Positions 1-12,885 are shown, counted from the first letter of the stretch. The stretch is DNA of 64,000 nucleotides from Gonocerus acuteangulatus (GCA_946811695.1 OX328128.1:79175666-79239665), one strand, 5' to 3'. A program made the numbers and translations. The notes: generated by a model from the letters alone, not told the origin.

Positions 1-32
1 TGTCGATAGGTACCTTCTGTGTTTCTACCAAC

Positions 33-2432
33 AACATGTCTAGGACAGTGCGAAGTCTACAATGTGCCAGTATGTCGCGAAACATGTCTAGGACAGTGCG
101 AAGTCTACAACGTGCCAGTATGTCGCGAAACATGTCTAGGACAGTGCGAAGTCTACAATGTGCCAGTAAGTCGCGAAACATGTCTAGGACAGTGCGAAGT
201 CTACAACGTGCCAGTATGTCGCGAAACATGTCTAGGACAGTGCGAAGTCTACAACGTGCCAGTATGTCGCGAAACATGTCTAGGACAGTGCGAAGTCTAC
301 AACGTGCCAGTATGTCGCGAAACATGTCTAGGACAGTGCGAAGTCTACAATGTGCCAGTAAGTCGCGAAACATGTCTAGGACAGTGCGAAGTCTACAACG
401 TGCCAGTATGTCGCGAAACATGTCTAGGACAGTGCGAAGTCTACAACGTGCCAGTATGTCGCGAAACATGTCTAGGACAGTGCGAAGTCTACAACGTGCC
501 AGTAAGTCGCGAAACATGTCTAGGACAGTGCGAAGTCTACAACGTGCCAGTATGTCGCGAAACATGTCTAGGACAGTGCGAAGTCTACAACGTGCCAGTA
601 TGTCGCGAAACATGTCTAGGACAGTGCGAAGTCTACAACGTGCCAGTATGTCGCGAAACATGTCTAGGACAGTGCGAAGTCTACAATGTGCCAGTATGTC
701 GCGAAATATTTCTAGTACAGTGCGAAGTCTTCAATGTGCCAGTAAGTCGCGAAACATGTCTAGGACAGTGCGAAGTCTACAACGTGCCAGTATGTCGCGA
801 AACATGTCTAGGACAGTGCGAAGTCTTCAATGTGCCAGTATGTCGCGAAACATGTCTAGGACAGTGCGAAGTCTACAATGTGCCAGTAAGTCGCGAAATA
901 TTTCTAGTACAGTGCGAAGTCTTCAATGTGTCAGTATGTCGCGAAACATGTCTAGGACAGTGCGAAGTCTACAATGTGCCAGTATGTCGCGAAACATGTC
1001 TAGGACAGTGCGAAGTCTACAATGTGCCAGTATGTCGCGAAACATGTCTAGGACAGTGCGAAGTCTACAATGTGCCAGTATGTCGCGAAACATGTCTAGG
1101 ACAGTGCGAAGTCTACAATGTGCCAGTATGTCGCGAAACATGTCTAGGACAGTGCGAAGTCTACAATGTGCCAGTATGTCGCGAAACATGTCTAGGACAG
1201 TGCGAAGTCTACAATGTGCCAGTATGTCGCGAAACATGTCTAGGACAGTGCGAAGTCTACAATGTGCCAGTATGTCGCGAAACATGTCTAGGACAGTGCG
1301 AAGTCTACAATGTGCCAGTATGTCGCGAAACATGTCTAGGACAGTGCGAAGTCTACAATGTGCCAGTATGTCGCGAAACATGTCTAGGACAGTGCGAAGT
1401 CTACAATGTGCCAGTATGTCGCGAAACATGTCTAGGACAGTGCGAAGTCTACAATGTGCCAGTATGTCGCGAAACATGTCTAGGACAGTGCGAAGTCTAC
1501 AATGTGCCAGTATGTCGCGAAACATGTCTAGGACAGTGCGAAGTCGACAATGTGCCAGTATGTCGCGAAACATGTCTAGGACAGTGCGAAGTCTTCAATG
1601 TGCCAGTATGTCGCGAAACATGTCTAGGACAGTGCGAAGTCTACAATGTGCCAGTAAGTCGCGAAATATTTCTAGTACAGTGCGAAGTCTACAATGTGCC
1701 AGTAAGTCGAGAAACATGTCTAGGACAGTGCGAAGTCTACAACGTGCCAGTATGTCGCGAAACATGTCTAGGACAGTGCGAAGTCTTCAATGTGCCAGTA
1801 TGTCGCGAAACATGTCTAGGACAGTGCGAAGTCTACAATGTGCCAGTAAGTCGCGAAATATTTCTAGTACAGTGCGAAGTCTACAATGTGCCAGTAAGTC
1901 GCGAAATATTTCTAGTACAGTGCGAAGTCTACAATGTGCCAGTAAGTCGCGAAACATGTCTAGGACAGTGCGAAGTCTACAACGTGCCAGTATGTCGCGA
2001 AACATGTCTAGGACAGTGCGAAGTCTTCAATGTGCCAGTATGTCGCGAAACATGTCTAGGACAGTGCGAAGTCTACAATGTGCCAGTAAGTCGCGAAATA
2101 TTTCTAGTACAGTGCGAAGTCTACAATGTGCCAGTATGTCGCGAAACATGTCTAGGACAGTGCGAAGTCTTCAATGTGCCAGTATGTCGCGAAACATGTC
2201 TAGGACAGTGCGAAGTCTTCAATGTGCCAGTATGTCGCGAAACATGTCTAGGACAGTGCGAAGTCTACAATGTGCCAGTATGTCGCGAAACATGTCTAGG
2301 ACAGTGCGAAGTCTACAGTGTGCCAGTATGTCGCGAAACATGTCTAGGACAGTGCGAAGTCTACAATGTGCCAGTATGTCGCGAAACATGTCTAGGACAG
2401 TGCGAAGTCTTCAATGTGCCAGTATATCGAGA
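33..2432. repeat. 48-bp minisatellite, about 50 units
   Basis: Fifty head-to-tail 48-bp units, from the first at 33 to a decayed last unit at 2385-2432; sequence on both sides is non-repetitive, so the whole array is in the window. Units vary at a few sites (tatgtcgc/taagtcgc, ctacaa/cttcaa, aacgtg/aatgtg, acatgtctagga/atatttctagta). The atatttctagta variant is in units 15, 19, 35, 39, 40 and 44, which suggests a 4-5 unit higher-order repeat. Units about 20-32 are nearly identical, a sign of recent homogenisation. As 48 is a multiple of 3 and the unit lacks stops in several frames, long open frames exist on both strands (16-residue repeat TCLGQCEVYNVPVCRE in one). No splice site, signal peptide or non-repetitive coding flank supports translation. 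Confidence 0.95.
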
Positions 2433-3570
2433 GAGAGTTCTGATTTCTGATATATATATTTAATTTTAGAATATTTAACAGTTTAAAAATGCTTCTGTCA
2501 AGATTTTTTATTTTTTTTTTTTTTCTCTTTGGTGTTTAAAGGCCATTCAACCACTATTGGGTCACCCATTAGTGGTTGACCCATTAGTGGTTGAACCAAT
2601 AGTGGTTGAGTCAAGATGTTAAAATAATAGTCGCTGAGGCCATTGTGCATTCTCCCTGAAAGTAGTACGTTTTATTGATTTAATTAATCAGTTTTCTTGA
2701 AAAATTAGATTCATAAGCGGTGATTTTGGCGGAGTGATAAAGCTCACTACTCATGTTCTTGAGGACCTGAGCTGGACAATCGGGTAGTCACTGAAACATT
2801 TTATATTATAGAAGCCTCTAATAGGAACGCGGAAAGAGGAAAATCATGCAGACGTTGCACAGAATCTGATTGCCTTGTGGCCTGATAAAAAAAAATATTT
2901 CTAGGTTTATGTAAGGAAGATTCCCTGGTTAACGCGCGAACCACAATAGTGTGTGAAGCCCACCGATTGTACAGAATGATCGGCCTCCTAGCTCGTGGGT
3001 AGCCATTACGCCAACAATCGGTTAATGGATGTTACCTTTTTGGAACTCTAGCTATTTCTGTAGGTTATAGACGGAGTCTAATCAAGAACAGACTATTAGC
3101 GGACGTCAGAGCCCGCAGAGTCTGTCTATACGAGGGCAACACCCTTTCTGTCTATCTCTGTCTAAAGGCTGTCTATTAGCTGATTAGCAATTCTCTCAGA
3201 GGTAAACAGATAGACTAATGAAGTAGTGATAGGAAAAGCTTGGGTTCTATGTAGGCAATCCTAGAGGTAGATTCTCCAGAGTCTGAGTCTGCTAGATCTC
3301 CACTGTACTTAACAAACGGTGCAGCTGTGCAGGCTTCATCTAAGGCCTGCAGTATAGAACTCTGGGGCGCAGCAAAGCATTCCAATGGCCAACTATGGGT
3401 AGCCCTTGTGTCAACCACCTCCAGTGACCCGTGTGCTCGCACACTCACCTTACTATTACAGACCCAATGGGAAGAAACTAAAAATTATGACGTTGAAGAA
3501 ATCCGGAGTGCCGATGTGAAACGCCAACGTTTCAGACCACATTGGTCTGGGTGTTTTTTGGGGCTTTTTT
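2433..3570. other. no gene seen; short direct and inverted repeats
   Basis: No coding region is recognised. At about 2549-2611 the motif ccattagtggttgaac and its complement recur four times, forming a small cruciform-capable cluster. The rest looks like decayed repeat sequence. Confidence 0.4.
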
Positions 3571-3736
3571 AAAGGCTTACCGACATCTGGGCCATTAGCG
3601 CTGACATCCATGGTGCAGCAAGGAATTTTCTCAACGAGCCATGAGACGAGAAAATTCCTGCCGCCGGCAAAACTCGAACCCACCATCTCCCTCATGAGAA
3701 TCTAAGGCGTTATCTACAAGACCATGGGGAGACCCC
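3571..3736 (-). mobile_element. tRNA-derived SINE (family A), old copy
   Basis: Read on the minus strand it starts with a tRNA-like head related to ggggtctcccgtggtct, has a box-B-like ggtgggttcga, then the family body (gaattttctc, ctgcaccatggatgtc) and the tail gcgctaatggcc. It matches the better copies at 15613, 32253 and 55433 but is diverged. No clear target duplication. Confidence 0.75.
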
Positions 3737-3868
3737 GGTCTTGGTGTTAGTATGAGATTAGAATGTACTAAAGTTGACATTTCTAATCTAATGTAGTATA
3801 ATCACTAGTATCTATTTAAAAAAAGTAATACAAATATTAAAAAAAAAATAATATTATTATTATTATTT

Positions 3869-4043
3869 TTAACGGCGCATCAACTATTTGGCTAGTAGCG
3901 CCGGGCTATCTACAGGTTGCCACCCTTTTCTAATGCCAACAGCACGTGGTCGGTCACCCATTCAGGTACTGACCACGCCCGACGTTGCTTAACTTCGGTG
4001 ATCTACGGGAACCGGTGCATTAAACGTGGCTATGGCCGTTGGC
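3869..4043 (-). mobile_element. 5S rRNA-derived SINE (SINE3 type), copy 1
   Basis: The minus strand of 3933-4043 reads as an arthropod-like 5S rRNA: it starts gccaacggccatagccacg, has ccggttcccgtagatcaccg and gaagttaagcaacgtcgggc, and ends cgtgctgttggcat, with about 10 nt missing near the 3' end. It is followed by a module (tagaaaagggtggcaacc) and a tail (gcgctactagccaaatagtt, gatgcgccgtt) running into an A-rich end. This 5S head plus tail structure is that of SINE3 elements; it is not an intact 5S gene. Confidence 0.85.
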
Positions 4044-4440
4044 AAAAAAAAAAAAAAAGAAATAAATAAAAAAAAATAATAATAATGAATACTTATTTAT
4101 TTGACGATTCTTGGCGATATACACCTTACATTTCGTGTTTATTAAGTACGTTATGTTTATATCATTACATTATTGTGTGTATATTTACATTATTTATGTA
4201 TTATTACTCTACATTATGTACATTTTAATTGTGTATTTATTTACATTTTGGTAAGGTTACTCAGAATACTGGAGGTATTTTAACTGGGGGATATTTCCAA
4301 CTAGTAAAAATTATTATTTTTATGCCTACTTAAAAATTTTCTATTTATTAATTTTGGGCAATTCAAAACTTTCTTACAATGCTAGCAGTGTCGAGTAGTA
4401 CTGCTTGCTGAGACGATAATATTAGTTCGTCTGACAATTT

Positions 4441-4824
4441 CAGATGCTTGGTGGCACTGAACCACCATCAGATGCTTGGTGGCACTGAACCACCATCAGA
4501 TGCTTGGTGGCAATGAACCACCATCAGATGCTTGGTGGCACTGAACCACCATCAGATGCTTGGTGGCAATGAACCACCATCAGATGCTTGGTGGCACTGA
4601 ACCACCATCAGATGCTTGGTGGCACTGAACCACCATCAGATGCTTGGTGGCACTGAACCACCATCAGATGCTTGGTGGCAATGAACCACCATCAGATGCT
4701 TGGTGGCACTGAACCACCATCAGATGCTTGGTGGCAATGAACCACCATCAGATGCTTGGTGGCACTGAACCACCATCAGATGCTTGGTGGCAATGAACCA
4801 CCATCAGATGCTTGGTGGCACTGA
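4441..4824. repeat. 28-bp minisatellite, 13.7 units, each unit a hairpin
   Basis: Tandem units of cagatgcttggtggcactga plus accaccat. Each contains tggtgg...ccacca around a 7-nt spacer, so each can form a hairpin. Units alternate between gcactga and gcaatga variants. Confidence 0.95.
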
Positions 4825-5594
4825 CTGTTGTGTTTGGAATCAATCCATTGGTCGAAATAATAACTGCAGTAACTCTAGCAGGAATCTAATTTGTAGAGAT
4901 CTTTTAACTCAATGACCAAGTCTTCAATTTCAAGGCTGTATAATTCTCGTCCAATTTAACGATTTTCTTAAAAAGGTGGCTAATTATTATTATTATCATT
5001 ATCGTTTCCGGAGACTAAATTTACTTCGGAGGGTTTGTATCCAGCCGAAATAAATAATTTTTATATGTACATGTACATAAATGTACTAGATATTTAAGAA
5101 GAATCGGACGATTCTCGCAGCATCCAGGTGGACGGCTTGGTTTTTTCTAGTCCACTTTTGGTGGCAAGATAATACACTCGCATGATTCCACTAGGCATGC
5201 GTTATTGTGCATTTCTTGGCCTATTTCTGACAGGAGCGGGATACTTCTTAAATTCCTTAATCTTACGGGCTAGTACGGGTCCGGAACACCGCTCGCACTG
5301 CTTCTGATGTCAAGGTCTGGTAAATTATTCCCTCTGGAGCAGACATCACTCCAGATTTGTGCTAGCCTAGTACTGACTTTTGTTTCACCACTTTGGGTGG
5401 GTAGTGCATTTTATACCTACTGCCAGGTCTATCTCCCAGGTAAGGTGATCCTGGGGTGTGTACTGTAGGTGACCTTATGTCAGTGTAAATGTTTAGTGTT
5501 CTGTGTGTGTTATGTGCGCGATGTATTGTTACTCGGGAAGGGAGGATCGTGAAGCCCTAATCAACTGCGCACATCAGCCGCTCCCTGCTTTACT

Positions 5595-5709
<115 letters not shown>

Positions 5710-6197
5710 CGCGTTATACACTACCATTTTTACATTACTTATTTATGTTTATCGTTACAGAGTGATTCACCTATTAATAGGTATTTTACGCTGCAATTTG
5801 TTCAAAGCAAAAACATTAATTTGTATCTGTACTGTTTACGTTTAGGTTTAGTTGACGTTTAAAGAAAATTCGAGTGATGTTAGTCAAGTCATGGATGTAT
5901 TATCCGCAATGATAGATATATCTGCTTTTCTGAATTTACATAAATAATTATAGGTAACATTAAAAATAAAGGATCTTCGCGTGTATTGTCACAGTCTGTA
6001 AAATATCTTTGTATTTTTTAAATATGTATATATCTTGTCTATGCTTTCATCAGAGAGTAGTTCAGTCATGTTGTCCGGTAAGTCATAGTTTTCTCTCAAC
6101 CGGCATTCTGTCGAGATGTGTTTTATTAAGTGGAGGGTTACATAATGAACGAATAACCATGTAAATTAGTAATAAAAATATAACGAATATATATTTA

Positions 6198-6198
<1 letters not shown>

Positions 6199-6249
<51 letters not shown>
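6199..6249. repeat. (AT)n microsatellite
   Basis: Uninterrupted TA dinucleotides. Next to it, 6250-6410 belongs to a dispersed repeat also present at 22980-23140 (gttcgctgta, cgttaaccagca, ccgtccacc). Confidence 0.95.
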
Positions 6250-6252
<3 letters not shown>

Positions 6253-6429
6253 TTTTGTCTGTTCGCTGTACAGCTGTAAAATTGGTCCAATATTGATAAC
6301 ATTTCATAAAAAATTACGTTGTCTAATTAAAGGTTGATTTCGTTAACCAGCATAATCCGTCCACCAGAAAATGTTTCTTGGGCGAAATTCTCACGAAAAA
6401 ACAATTGTAACACCTAAATTTATGCGTTG

Positions 6430-6475
6430 TGTGGCGGGTTATCTACAGGTTACCACCTTCTCTAGCTAGGACAGA
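6430..6475 (-). mobile_element. fragment of tRNA-SINE family B
   Basis: ggcgggttatctacaggtta and ccaccttctctagctaggac is the reverse complement of the central module of the SINE at 30729-30941. Only this piece is recognisable. Confidence 0.6.
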
Positions 6476-7189
6476 GCTATTCCCTACGTGATTATTAAAA
6501 AAATAAATTTATTTCCTGAGAAAACTCCTTCTTTATCATTACTTGGATTGATATGTTCCGAGTTTGGTTCCAGATGAACGGATCATCTTGAGAATGACTC
6601 CTCTACGGGTTTCTCTTCTTCCCTGCTCTCCTTCTGATGTAGTCTAGGAGTCCTGCTTCCAGGAATGGCTAGACCTGGAGAACCAGATCCTTCTATTTAT
6701 AGCTAGCAGGATATTCTACAGGATGGGGCGACTCACATTGACTCAGGAAGGTCTTCACAAGTCTCCTTAGTCTTTGCAATATCATCAGCTAGGAGTAGAA
6801 AACATTGCTAGGTAGGGAAATTCCTCCAAGTCGCAGTGGGCTTCCAAGCCACCGAACCCAAAGAGGGCTGTTCGAGTGCGACCCAAGAAATGATAGAAAT
6901 TATGTCTCATGTAAGTTATTAAAGACCTATTTTCAGCGGATGGTTTCCGAGGAGCGAACGTCATCCGAAATAAAGTGATCCGGGTCTTTTTGCCAAGACC
7001 ACCAGTTACTTTTGAAGTAGAATTAGTGATTTTTAACAGTTAGTCGTACTCGCTGATAAGCTTACAGGTTCTTTGCTGGTTATCTATTACTATTTGACAT
7101 GTTATTTACGGTTATAAACCATATTAGATAATGTCAAGCAATATTTATTAATAAAAAGGTTAATATGATCGAAATCAATAGTAATTGTT

Positions 7190-7660
7190 AAATTAAAGGG
7201 CCTCCTCGAGGATTTTTTGGCCGTGTATTTAGACGCACTAAAAACGAATCAGTTAAAATAAAAAGTCGCTCTCAACTACGGAAAAAGTTATTAAGCATTA
7301 AAGTTAACTGTTTTGCAGGTTATGAAGGATAACATAAACAATGATATTTGTAAACACACATATTTAATTCCTTTTTTTTCCCTCTCTTTTCGGATATTTT
7401 ACATTTATTTAGCATCGTGGGCATACGTGCTATGCGTTTCCGCTCGCTTCGCTCGCTCAAGAAGACATTAAAACTCTACTCAATCCAACTCGCTATAAGT
7501 AGTAGAATTCTATTAATTTTAGCGACTTTAGTCAATCAAACTCGCTAAAATTGATAGCATTCTATTAATTTTTGGGAGTAAGAAAACAATTGCTTTTTCC
7601 TTGTCTGTAACATCGCGAACTAATTGTAAAAGACGCTTTTTTTCTCACTAACATAAGCAG
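7190..7660. mobile_element. partial copy of the 8-bp-TSD foldback family
   Basis: Shares the inner segment gcatacgtgctatgcgtttc with cgctcgcttcgctcgctcaa, and the outer text gcactaaaaacgaatcagtt and aagttattaagcattaaagt, with the complete elements at 17125 and 34508. Terminal GGTAA ends and target duplications are not visible, so it is a decayed or rearranged copy. Confidence 0.6.
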
Positions 7661-7950
7661 ATCTTTTTCACAAACAAACGCGAATTCACTGTTGAAGGTT
7701 ACTTTACTCCCAGCAAGAACCAATAGAATTGATCGTAGGAATCCTCCAATAGAAATGCAAAGGAATTATGCGCATGCGCTAAATCACTGTTAAAATCACT
7801 ACTGCTACTTCAAAAGTAAGTGGATGTGGTCTTCGCAAAAAGACCCAGTGATTCTACTTAATACGGTGACTGCGGGAGGGCTAAACCCTAAATGACCCAA
7901 AAACTTGTAGATTTTATTTTTTGATTTGTTTTCATGATGTGAAACAATAA

Positions 7951-8250
7951 CTTCAATCACTTGGTCATGAACTTTTGGACACTTCATTCACTTCGTAATC
8001 AGCTTATGGGATCTTCAATCACTTGGTCATGAACTTTTGGACACTTCATTCACTTCGTAATCAGCTTATGGGATCTTCAATCACTTGGTCATGAACGTTT
8101 GGACACTTCATTCACTTCGTGATCAGCTTATGTGATCTTTAATCACTTAGTCATGTGCTTATGGACTGTTCATTGTATCGTAATCAGCTTATGGGATCTT
8201 CAATCACTTGGTCATGAGCTTATGGACTATTCATTCATTCGTAATCAGCC
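7951..8250. repeat. 62-bp tandem repeat, about 4.8 units
   Basis: Units start cttcaatcacttggtcatga at 7951, 8013, 8075, 8137 and 8198. The last two units are more diverged than the first three. Confidence 0.9.
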
Positions 8251-9674
8251 TCAAATATGCTCCCTAATAATTAGGAAATGACGCAGCTCTCGCGTATCCC
8301 CCTACTTGCTACTGTTAAATCTCGAATAGATGAAATCTTTAAAAAAAAATAAAAAACGATAAAGAGATTAAATCCTTTGTTATCAGAACTACACTTAAGT
8401 ACCTAGCAATAATAGCTAATCAGTAAATTGCCGAGAAGAAGGAGAAATGTGGAAGAGGTGATTATCTGTGGATTATCCGTAGTAGCCATAATTCCTCATC
8501 AAATGACGTCATAATCAGCTGAGTATTACACGACAATAATATAACAACATAGTAGGGGCTAGTAATGTCAATCATGGACAATTAATATGTATTTCCAATC
8601 CTTTAATTATTAGTCTTAAATATTCTTATATAAAGGAATTCCTTAATTTAGCACAGTCCCCAGAAAGATGCGTCATTTACAGAACATTCATCAAGAATGT
8701 CTTAAAACTAACCTGCATAACTACAAAATGTCCGATTAACTACATTTAATACTATTTACGAACGGGCTTCTGGATGTATAGGAATACTAGCTGAAAACCC
8801 GTGCTTCGTCACGGCAGATAAGTAGTTATTTTATTGCGTTAAATAATGAATCATCAAAATTAACGCTACGACATAATTTTGTGCAGTTTGTTATATCACG
8901 GTTCCCGTCATACTATAAGTTATTCATCAATTGATAAGTAATCAAAGTATAATGTTTCTTGGCTCCGGACCAGTGTCAAGAAACAGATAACCTGTTTTCT
9001 ATAGGTTACCAGTAACAGGAGTTTAACCAGTAAAGGTCAATTACAAAGGGACGTTACAATTTAAAAATTTATGTTTCCAAGACGTCATTAGGAAACACCC
9101 ATTATATTTGCGAGCATTACCAAGAAGTGTTCTGACTGGGGATGCTGTGCAAGGGTTCGGGATATTATTACCTCGGATAGATCATCAACAGGTATAGCGT
9201 AAATTCTATGAGGGGACAAAATCACAGTTTATCTAGTAATTCAAGGTCAGCCATCATAGTTGAAATGAACTGCAAATAAAAATAATATTATGAAATAGAT
9301 ACAGTACGGTAACGGCTGTTGAGTTATCGTCCTAGCAGCGCATGCGAGCGTGCTCTTTTTACAACCAACTAAAAATTCAAACCCCTCTAAAAAATACTGA
9401 AAAATACCTTTCTTAGCGAGTGTTTACATTCTAAGGGGGCTGTCCATGTGAAATTTCTAATTTTTCTGTCAAATGGTTTGGGCTGGGCGATGATAGGTCA
9501 GTAAGTCAGTGAGTGAGTGAGTGGTATTTGACAAATATATGGTAGATATCTAAAAGTCCCACTCACAGGAACTGCGGCATCTTATCGCGCTTCCGCCAAC
9601 GAATAGAAGCATTTATTAGTAGATTTTGATAGTTCGTGTATATAAAAATATTAAATAAAATTTTAAAGAGAAGG

Positions 9675-10013
9675 CTGGGAAGTAAGATGCTATAACAGGA
9701 AACTGGGAAGTAAGATGCTATAACAGGAAACTGGGAAGTAAGATGCTATAACAGGAAACTGGGAAGTAAGATGCTATAACAGGAAACTGGGAAGTAAGAT
9801 GCTATAACAGGAAACTGGGAAGTAAGATGCTATAACAGGAAACTGGGAAGTAAGATGCTATAACAGGAAACTGGGAAGTAAGATGCTATAACAGGAAACT
9901 GGGAAGTAAGATGCTATAACAGGAAACTGGGAAGTAAGATGCTATAACAGGAAACTGGGAAGTAAGATGCTATAACAGGAAACTGGGAAGTAAGATGCTA
10001 TAACAGGAAACTG
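9675..10013. repeat. 28-bp minisatellite, 12 units
   Basis: Essentially identical units of ctgggaagtaagatgctata plus acaggaaa, inside the large inverted-repeat element. The near-perfect identity means recent expansion or homogenisation. Confidence 0.95.
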
Positions 10014-10088
10014 ACAATATCCCAAGCGAAAATGACTCTCCTTCGCCTTCTCAACGTTAGCTATAGGAAAACACTAGTACCAATTTGT

Positions 10089-10398
10089 TACTCATTTTCT
10101 TGCTTTCTTTTACTAAAGTACTCATTTTCTTGCTTTCTTTTACTAAAGTACTCATTTTCTTGCTTTCTTTTACTAAAGTACTCATTTTCTTGCTTTCTTT
10201 TACTAAAGTACTCATTTTCTTGCTTTCTTTTACTAAAGTACTCATTTTCTTGCTTTCTTTTACTAAAGTACTCATTTTCTTGCTTTCTTTTACTAAAGTA
10301 CTCATTTTCTTGCTTTCTTTTACTAAAGTACTCATTTTCTTGCTTTCTTTTACTAAAGTACTCATTTTCTTGCTTTCTTTTACTAAAGTACTCATTTT
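10089..10398. repeat. 30-bp minisatellite, 10.3 units
   Basis: Identical units of tactcattttcttgctttct plus tttactaaag. The period is a multiple of 3 without stops, which gives spurious open frames of over 100 codons on both strands. Confidence 0.95.
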
Positions 10399-12469
10399 AA
10401 TGTTGACTGCAAATAAAAAATAATAAACAATTAAAAAGTGAATTAAACTCCGGGAAAACCCGTTCAAAGGAACTACTGATCACGCTCATCATCAGGCATC
10501 TTGTATTAAGTTGTGTTAAGGTCTATTAAATATCTACATATATTATATTAAGATAAATTGTTCATTTAATAATAGTTTAATAAAAAGTCCGCCACGCAGG
10601 AGCTGCATAACTAAGCACTTTCCTCAGAATTGGGTAGGATCGAGTGCATTCCTGAATAATGCTCAAAATAACGTATATAGATAAATAAAATAAAAACATA
10701 AATTGTTCTGCTCTTTTGCTTTTATGAGCAGCTGTTTCAATTATTAATTTTGTAATTAGTTTCCTTCCAGAGTTTTGTGTATGCGGGGTACTACACTATG
10801 TAATAAATACACAAAGCTTAACATACTCATCTATTGATCTTGATGAGTTTCGCGAACCTACGTTTGGCGGGAGAATTCAATTCAAACATAGTACAAAGTA
10901 ACACCCCCCCCCCTTTCCCATAGACCGATTTAGTTCATTTTCATATCACTTCTTTCTTATTAGATATCCAGGACTTATAAAGAGTTTCGTTACAATACAA
11001 CAGAAATTACGGCCGGTATAAGGAAATTAGTAATTTCTGTTTAAACCATCCCTTCTAGTCAACCGATTTAGTTTATTTTTATAACAATTTTTTCTCTTCA
11101 GTTGACCACAACGAATACCGAGTTTTGTTAAAATATAACAAATATTATGGCTGGTTTTGGCAAATAACTACTTTGGCTCCGGAGTAAACCCCCCCCCCCC
11201 CTCCAGTTCGTTTGAAGGAACAATACTACATTCCAAGTTTCATGGCGAAAAAACAAAAACTCTGGCCTGTATCGTGTTAACGGACACATATCTACTACCT
11301 ATATATTTGTCAAATACCACTCATTCACTCACTCACTCATCTATCAACGCCCAGCCCAAACCGCTCGACAGAACATTTTGAAATTTTGCATGGACACTCC
11401 CTATATAACGCTCGCTAAGAAAGGATTTTTTGATATTCGTATTTTTAAGCATTTTTAGGGGGGTTTAAAGTTTGAGTTGGTTAGAGAAGGCAAGCCTAGG
11501 CAGCCTGCGTTGCTAGGACGATAAAGAACAGCTGTTACCTTACATTATCTATCTCATAGTTTTATTTCTAATTGAGGTTAATTTCAACTATGATGGCAGA
11601 CCTTGAATTACTAGAAATAAACTGTCCCTCATAGAGTTTTAATTGCGTTTCTTTTCTGCCTGTCCCCGTCAGATAGGCTTGCCATATTTTTGGAGAGTTA
11701 AACCGAGACACATAAATATGGGATGGGCATACCAGGGGGGGGGGATAAAAAGAGTACAATTTATAAGGAAAATGGTTGGTGAGTTTTAAGCCTAGCAACT
11801 TACGGGAAGGGGGAATCCTAAACTGTTAGTCTACCCAAACCTTAAAAATAAGAACGGAACTTTTTTTGCTACTTGATTTTCTTAAAACAATCTCTCAGCC
11901 AAATAGTAGTGTCTGGCAGCTGGCAGCGCTGTGCAGGTAGTTCCAGCGTTTTACAGTTAGATTACGTCTCATATCTTTGACACTGTGAGCAGTAGTAAAA
12001 ATGTTGATTGTAGAAACGTAACCGATTTATAAAAGATTCTTATAAACATGAATTCATTACTTTTTACATCTTACAGCCTTTTCCGGGACATTGATAAAAC
12101 TGGACGGGACACCGAAACAATTGCAAAATACCGGGACTGTCCCGGTCAAACCGTGATGTATGGAACATCCTTAGGTTTTCCAGGCGAGGTAATAATATCC
12201 GGAACCCTTGTACAGCCTCCTCGCCTATAACCTTGGTAATACTCGTAAATATATTGGGTGTTACCATATGACTTCTTGGAAACATAAACTTTTAAATTTT
12301 AACGCCCATTGAATAAAATATATAGTATAGTATGACGGGAACCGTGCTGTAATAAACTGCACGGAATTGTATAGTAACGTAATTTTAATGAAACATTATT
12401 TAACGCAATAAAATAACTACTTATCTGCCGTGACGAAGCACGGGTATTCAGCTAGTATAACTATATATG

Positions 12470-12471
12470 CA

Positions 12472-12511
<40 letters not shown>
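12470..12511. repeat. (AT)n microsatellite
   Basis: TA repeat following atgcatgcat. The adjacent 12505-12645 is the inverted copy of 16088-16240, including the preceding AT tract. Confidence 0.95.
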
Positions 12512-12516
<5 letters not shown>

Positions 12517-12770
12517 TTGAAAGGGGGTCATTTTCGGTGTCTACTAGGTAGGATCGATAAAGATTCGAAGAAATTTTCTAAAAATTCCGTCATGAGTGCA
12601 ACCTGAATAGCTACTTTCGTTCGAAGGAAAGTGCTAAAAAACAAATGATTAAATTAAAATTTAAACAGAAAATGTTTATATCGTAAATTAAAATAATGCT
12701 CTAATAAATGAGTATTTTGAAAAGAAGAAAAACTATATATTAATAAAATTAAATTTAGCTTGAACCAATG

Positions 12771-12885
12771 CTGCGGTTTCTCTTGAACCAATGCTGCGGT
12801 TTCTCTTGAACCAATGCTGCGGTTTCTCTTTAACCAATGCTGCGGTTTCTCTTGAACCAATGCTGCGGTTTCTCTTGAACCAGAA
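12771..12885. repeat. 23-bp tandem repeat, 5 units
   Basis: Five units of tgaaccaatgctgcggtttc plus tct; one unit has taacc in place of gaacc. Confidence 0.95.

Larger units (their letters stand above)
8785..12457. mobile_element. 3.67-kb element with very long inverted-repeat arms
   Basis: The left end (tactagctgaaaacccgtgc, ttcgtcacggcagataagta) is repeated as its reverse complement at the right end (ctgccgtgacgaagcacggg, tattcagctagta). Further matching inverted blocks: 9060-9180 with 12190-12300, and 9240-9560 with 11280-11640 (for example gtcagtgagtgagtgagtgg against ccactcattcactcactcac). The arms are about 0.8 and 1.2 kb with indels. The centre holds two minisatellites and a segment related to 16290-17060. 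No transposase is recognisable, so it is a non-autonomous or foldback-type element of unknown class. Confidence 0.75.

Noticed and set aside
33..2432. CRISPR-like array
   Set aside because: No spacers; units are contiguous and the DNA is eukaryotic. The same holds for the other tandem arrays.
19..2463. 814-, 804- and 216-codon open frames as protein genes
   Set aside because: They exist on both strands because a 48-bp stop-free unit is repeated; no coding flank, splice site or frame preference.
3933..4043. Functional 5S rRNA gene
   Set aside because: Lacks about 10 nt of the 3' part, is followed by a shared SINE tail, and the other two copies carry target duplications.
10032..10467. Open frames of 112-136 codons on both strands
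   Set aside because: Produced by the stop-free 30-bp minisatellite.
12048..12285. Open frames on both strands at 12048-12285
   Set aside because: They lie within an arm of the 8785-12457 element and the inverted counterpart at 9060-9180 does not keep the frame.
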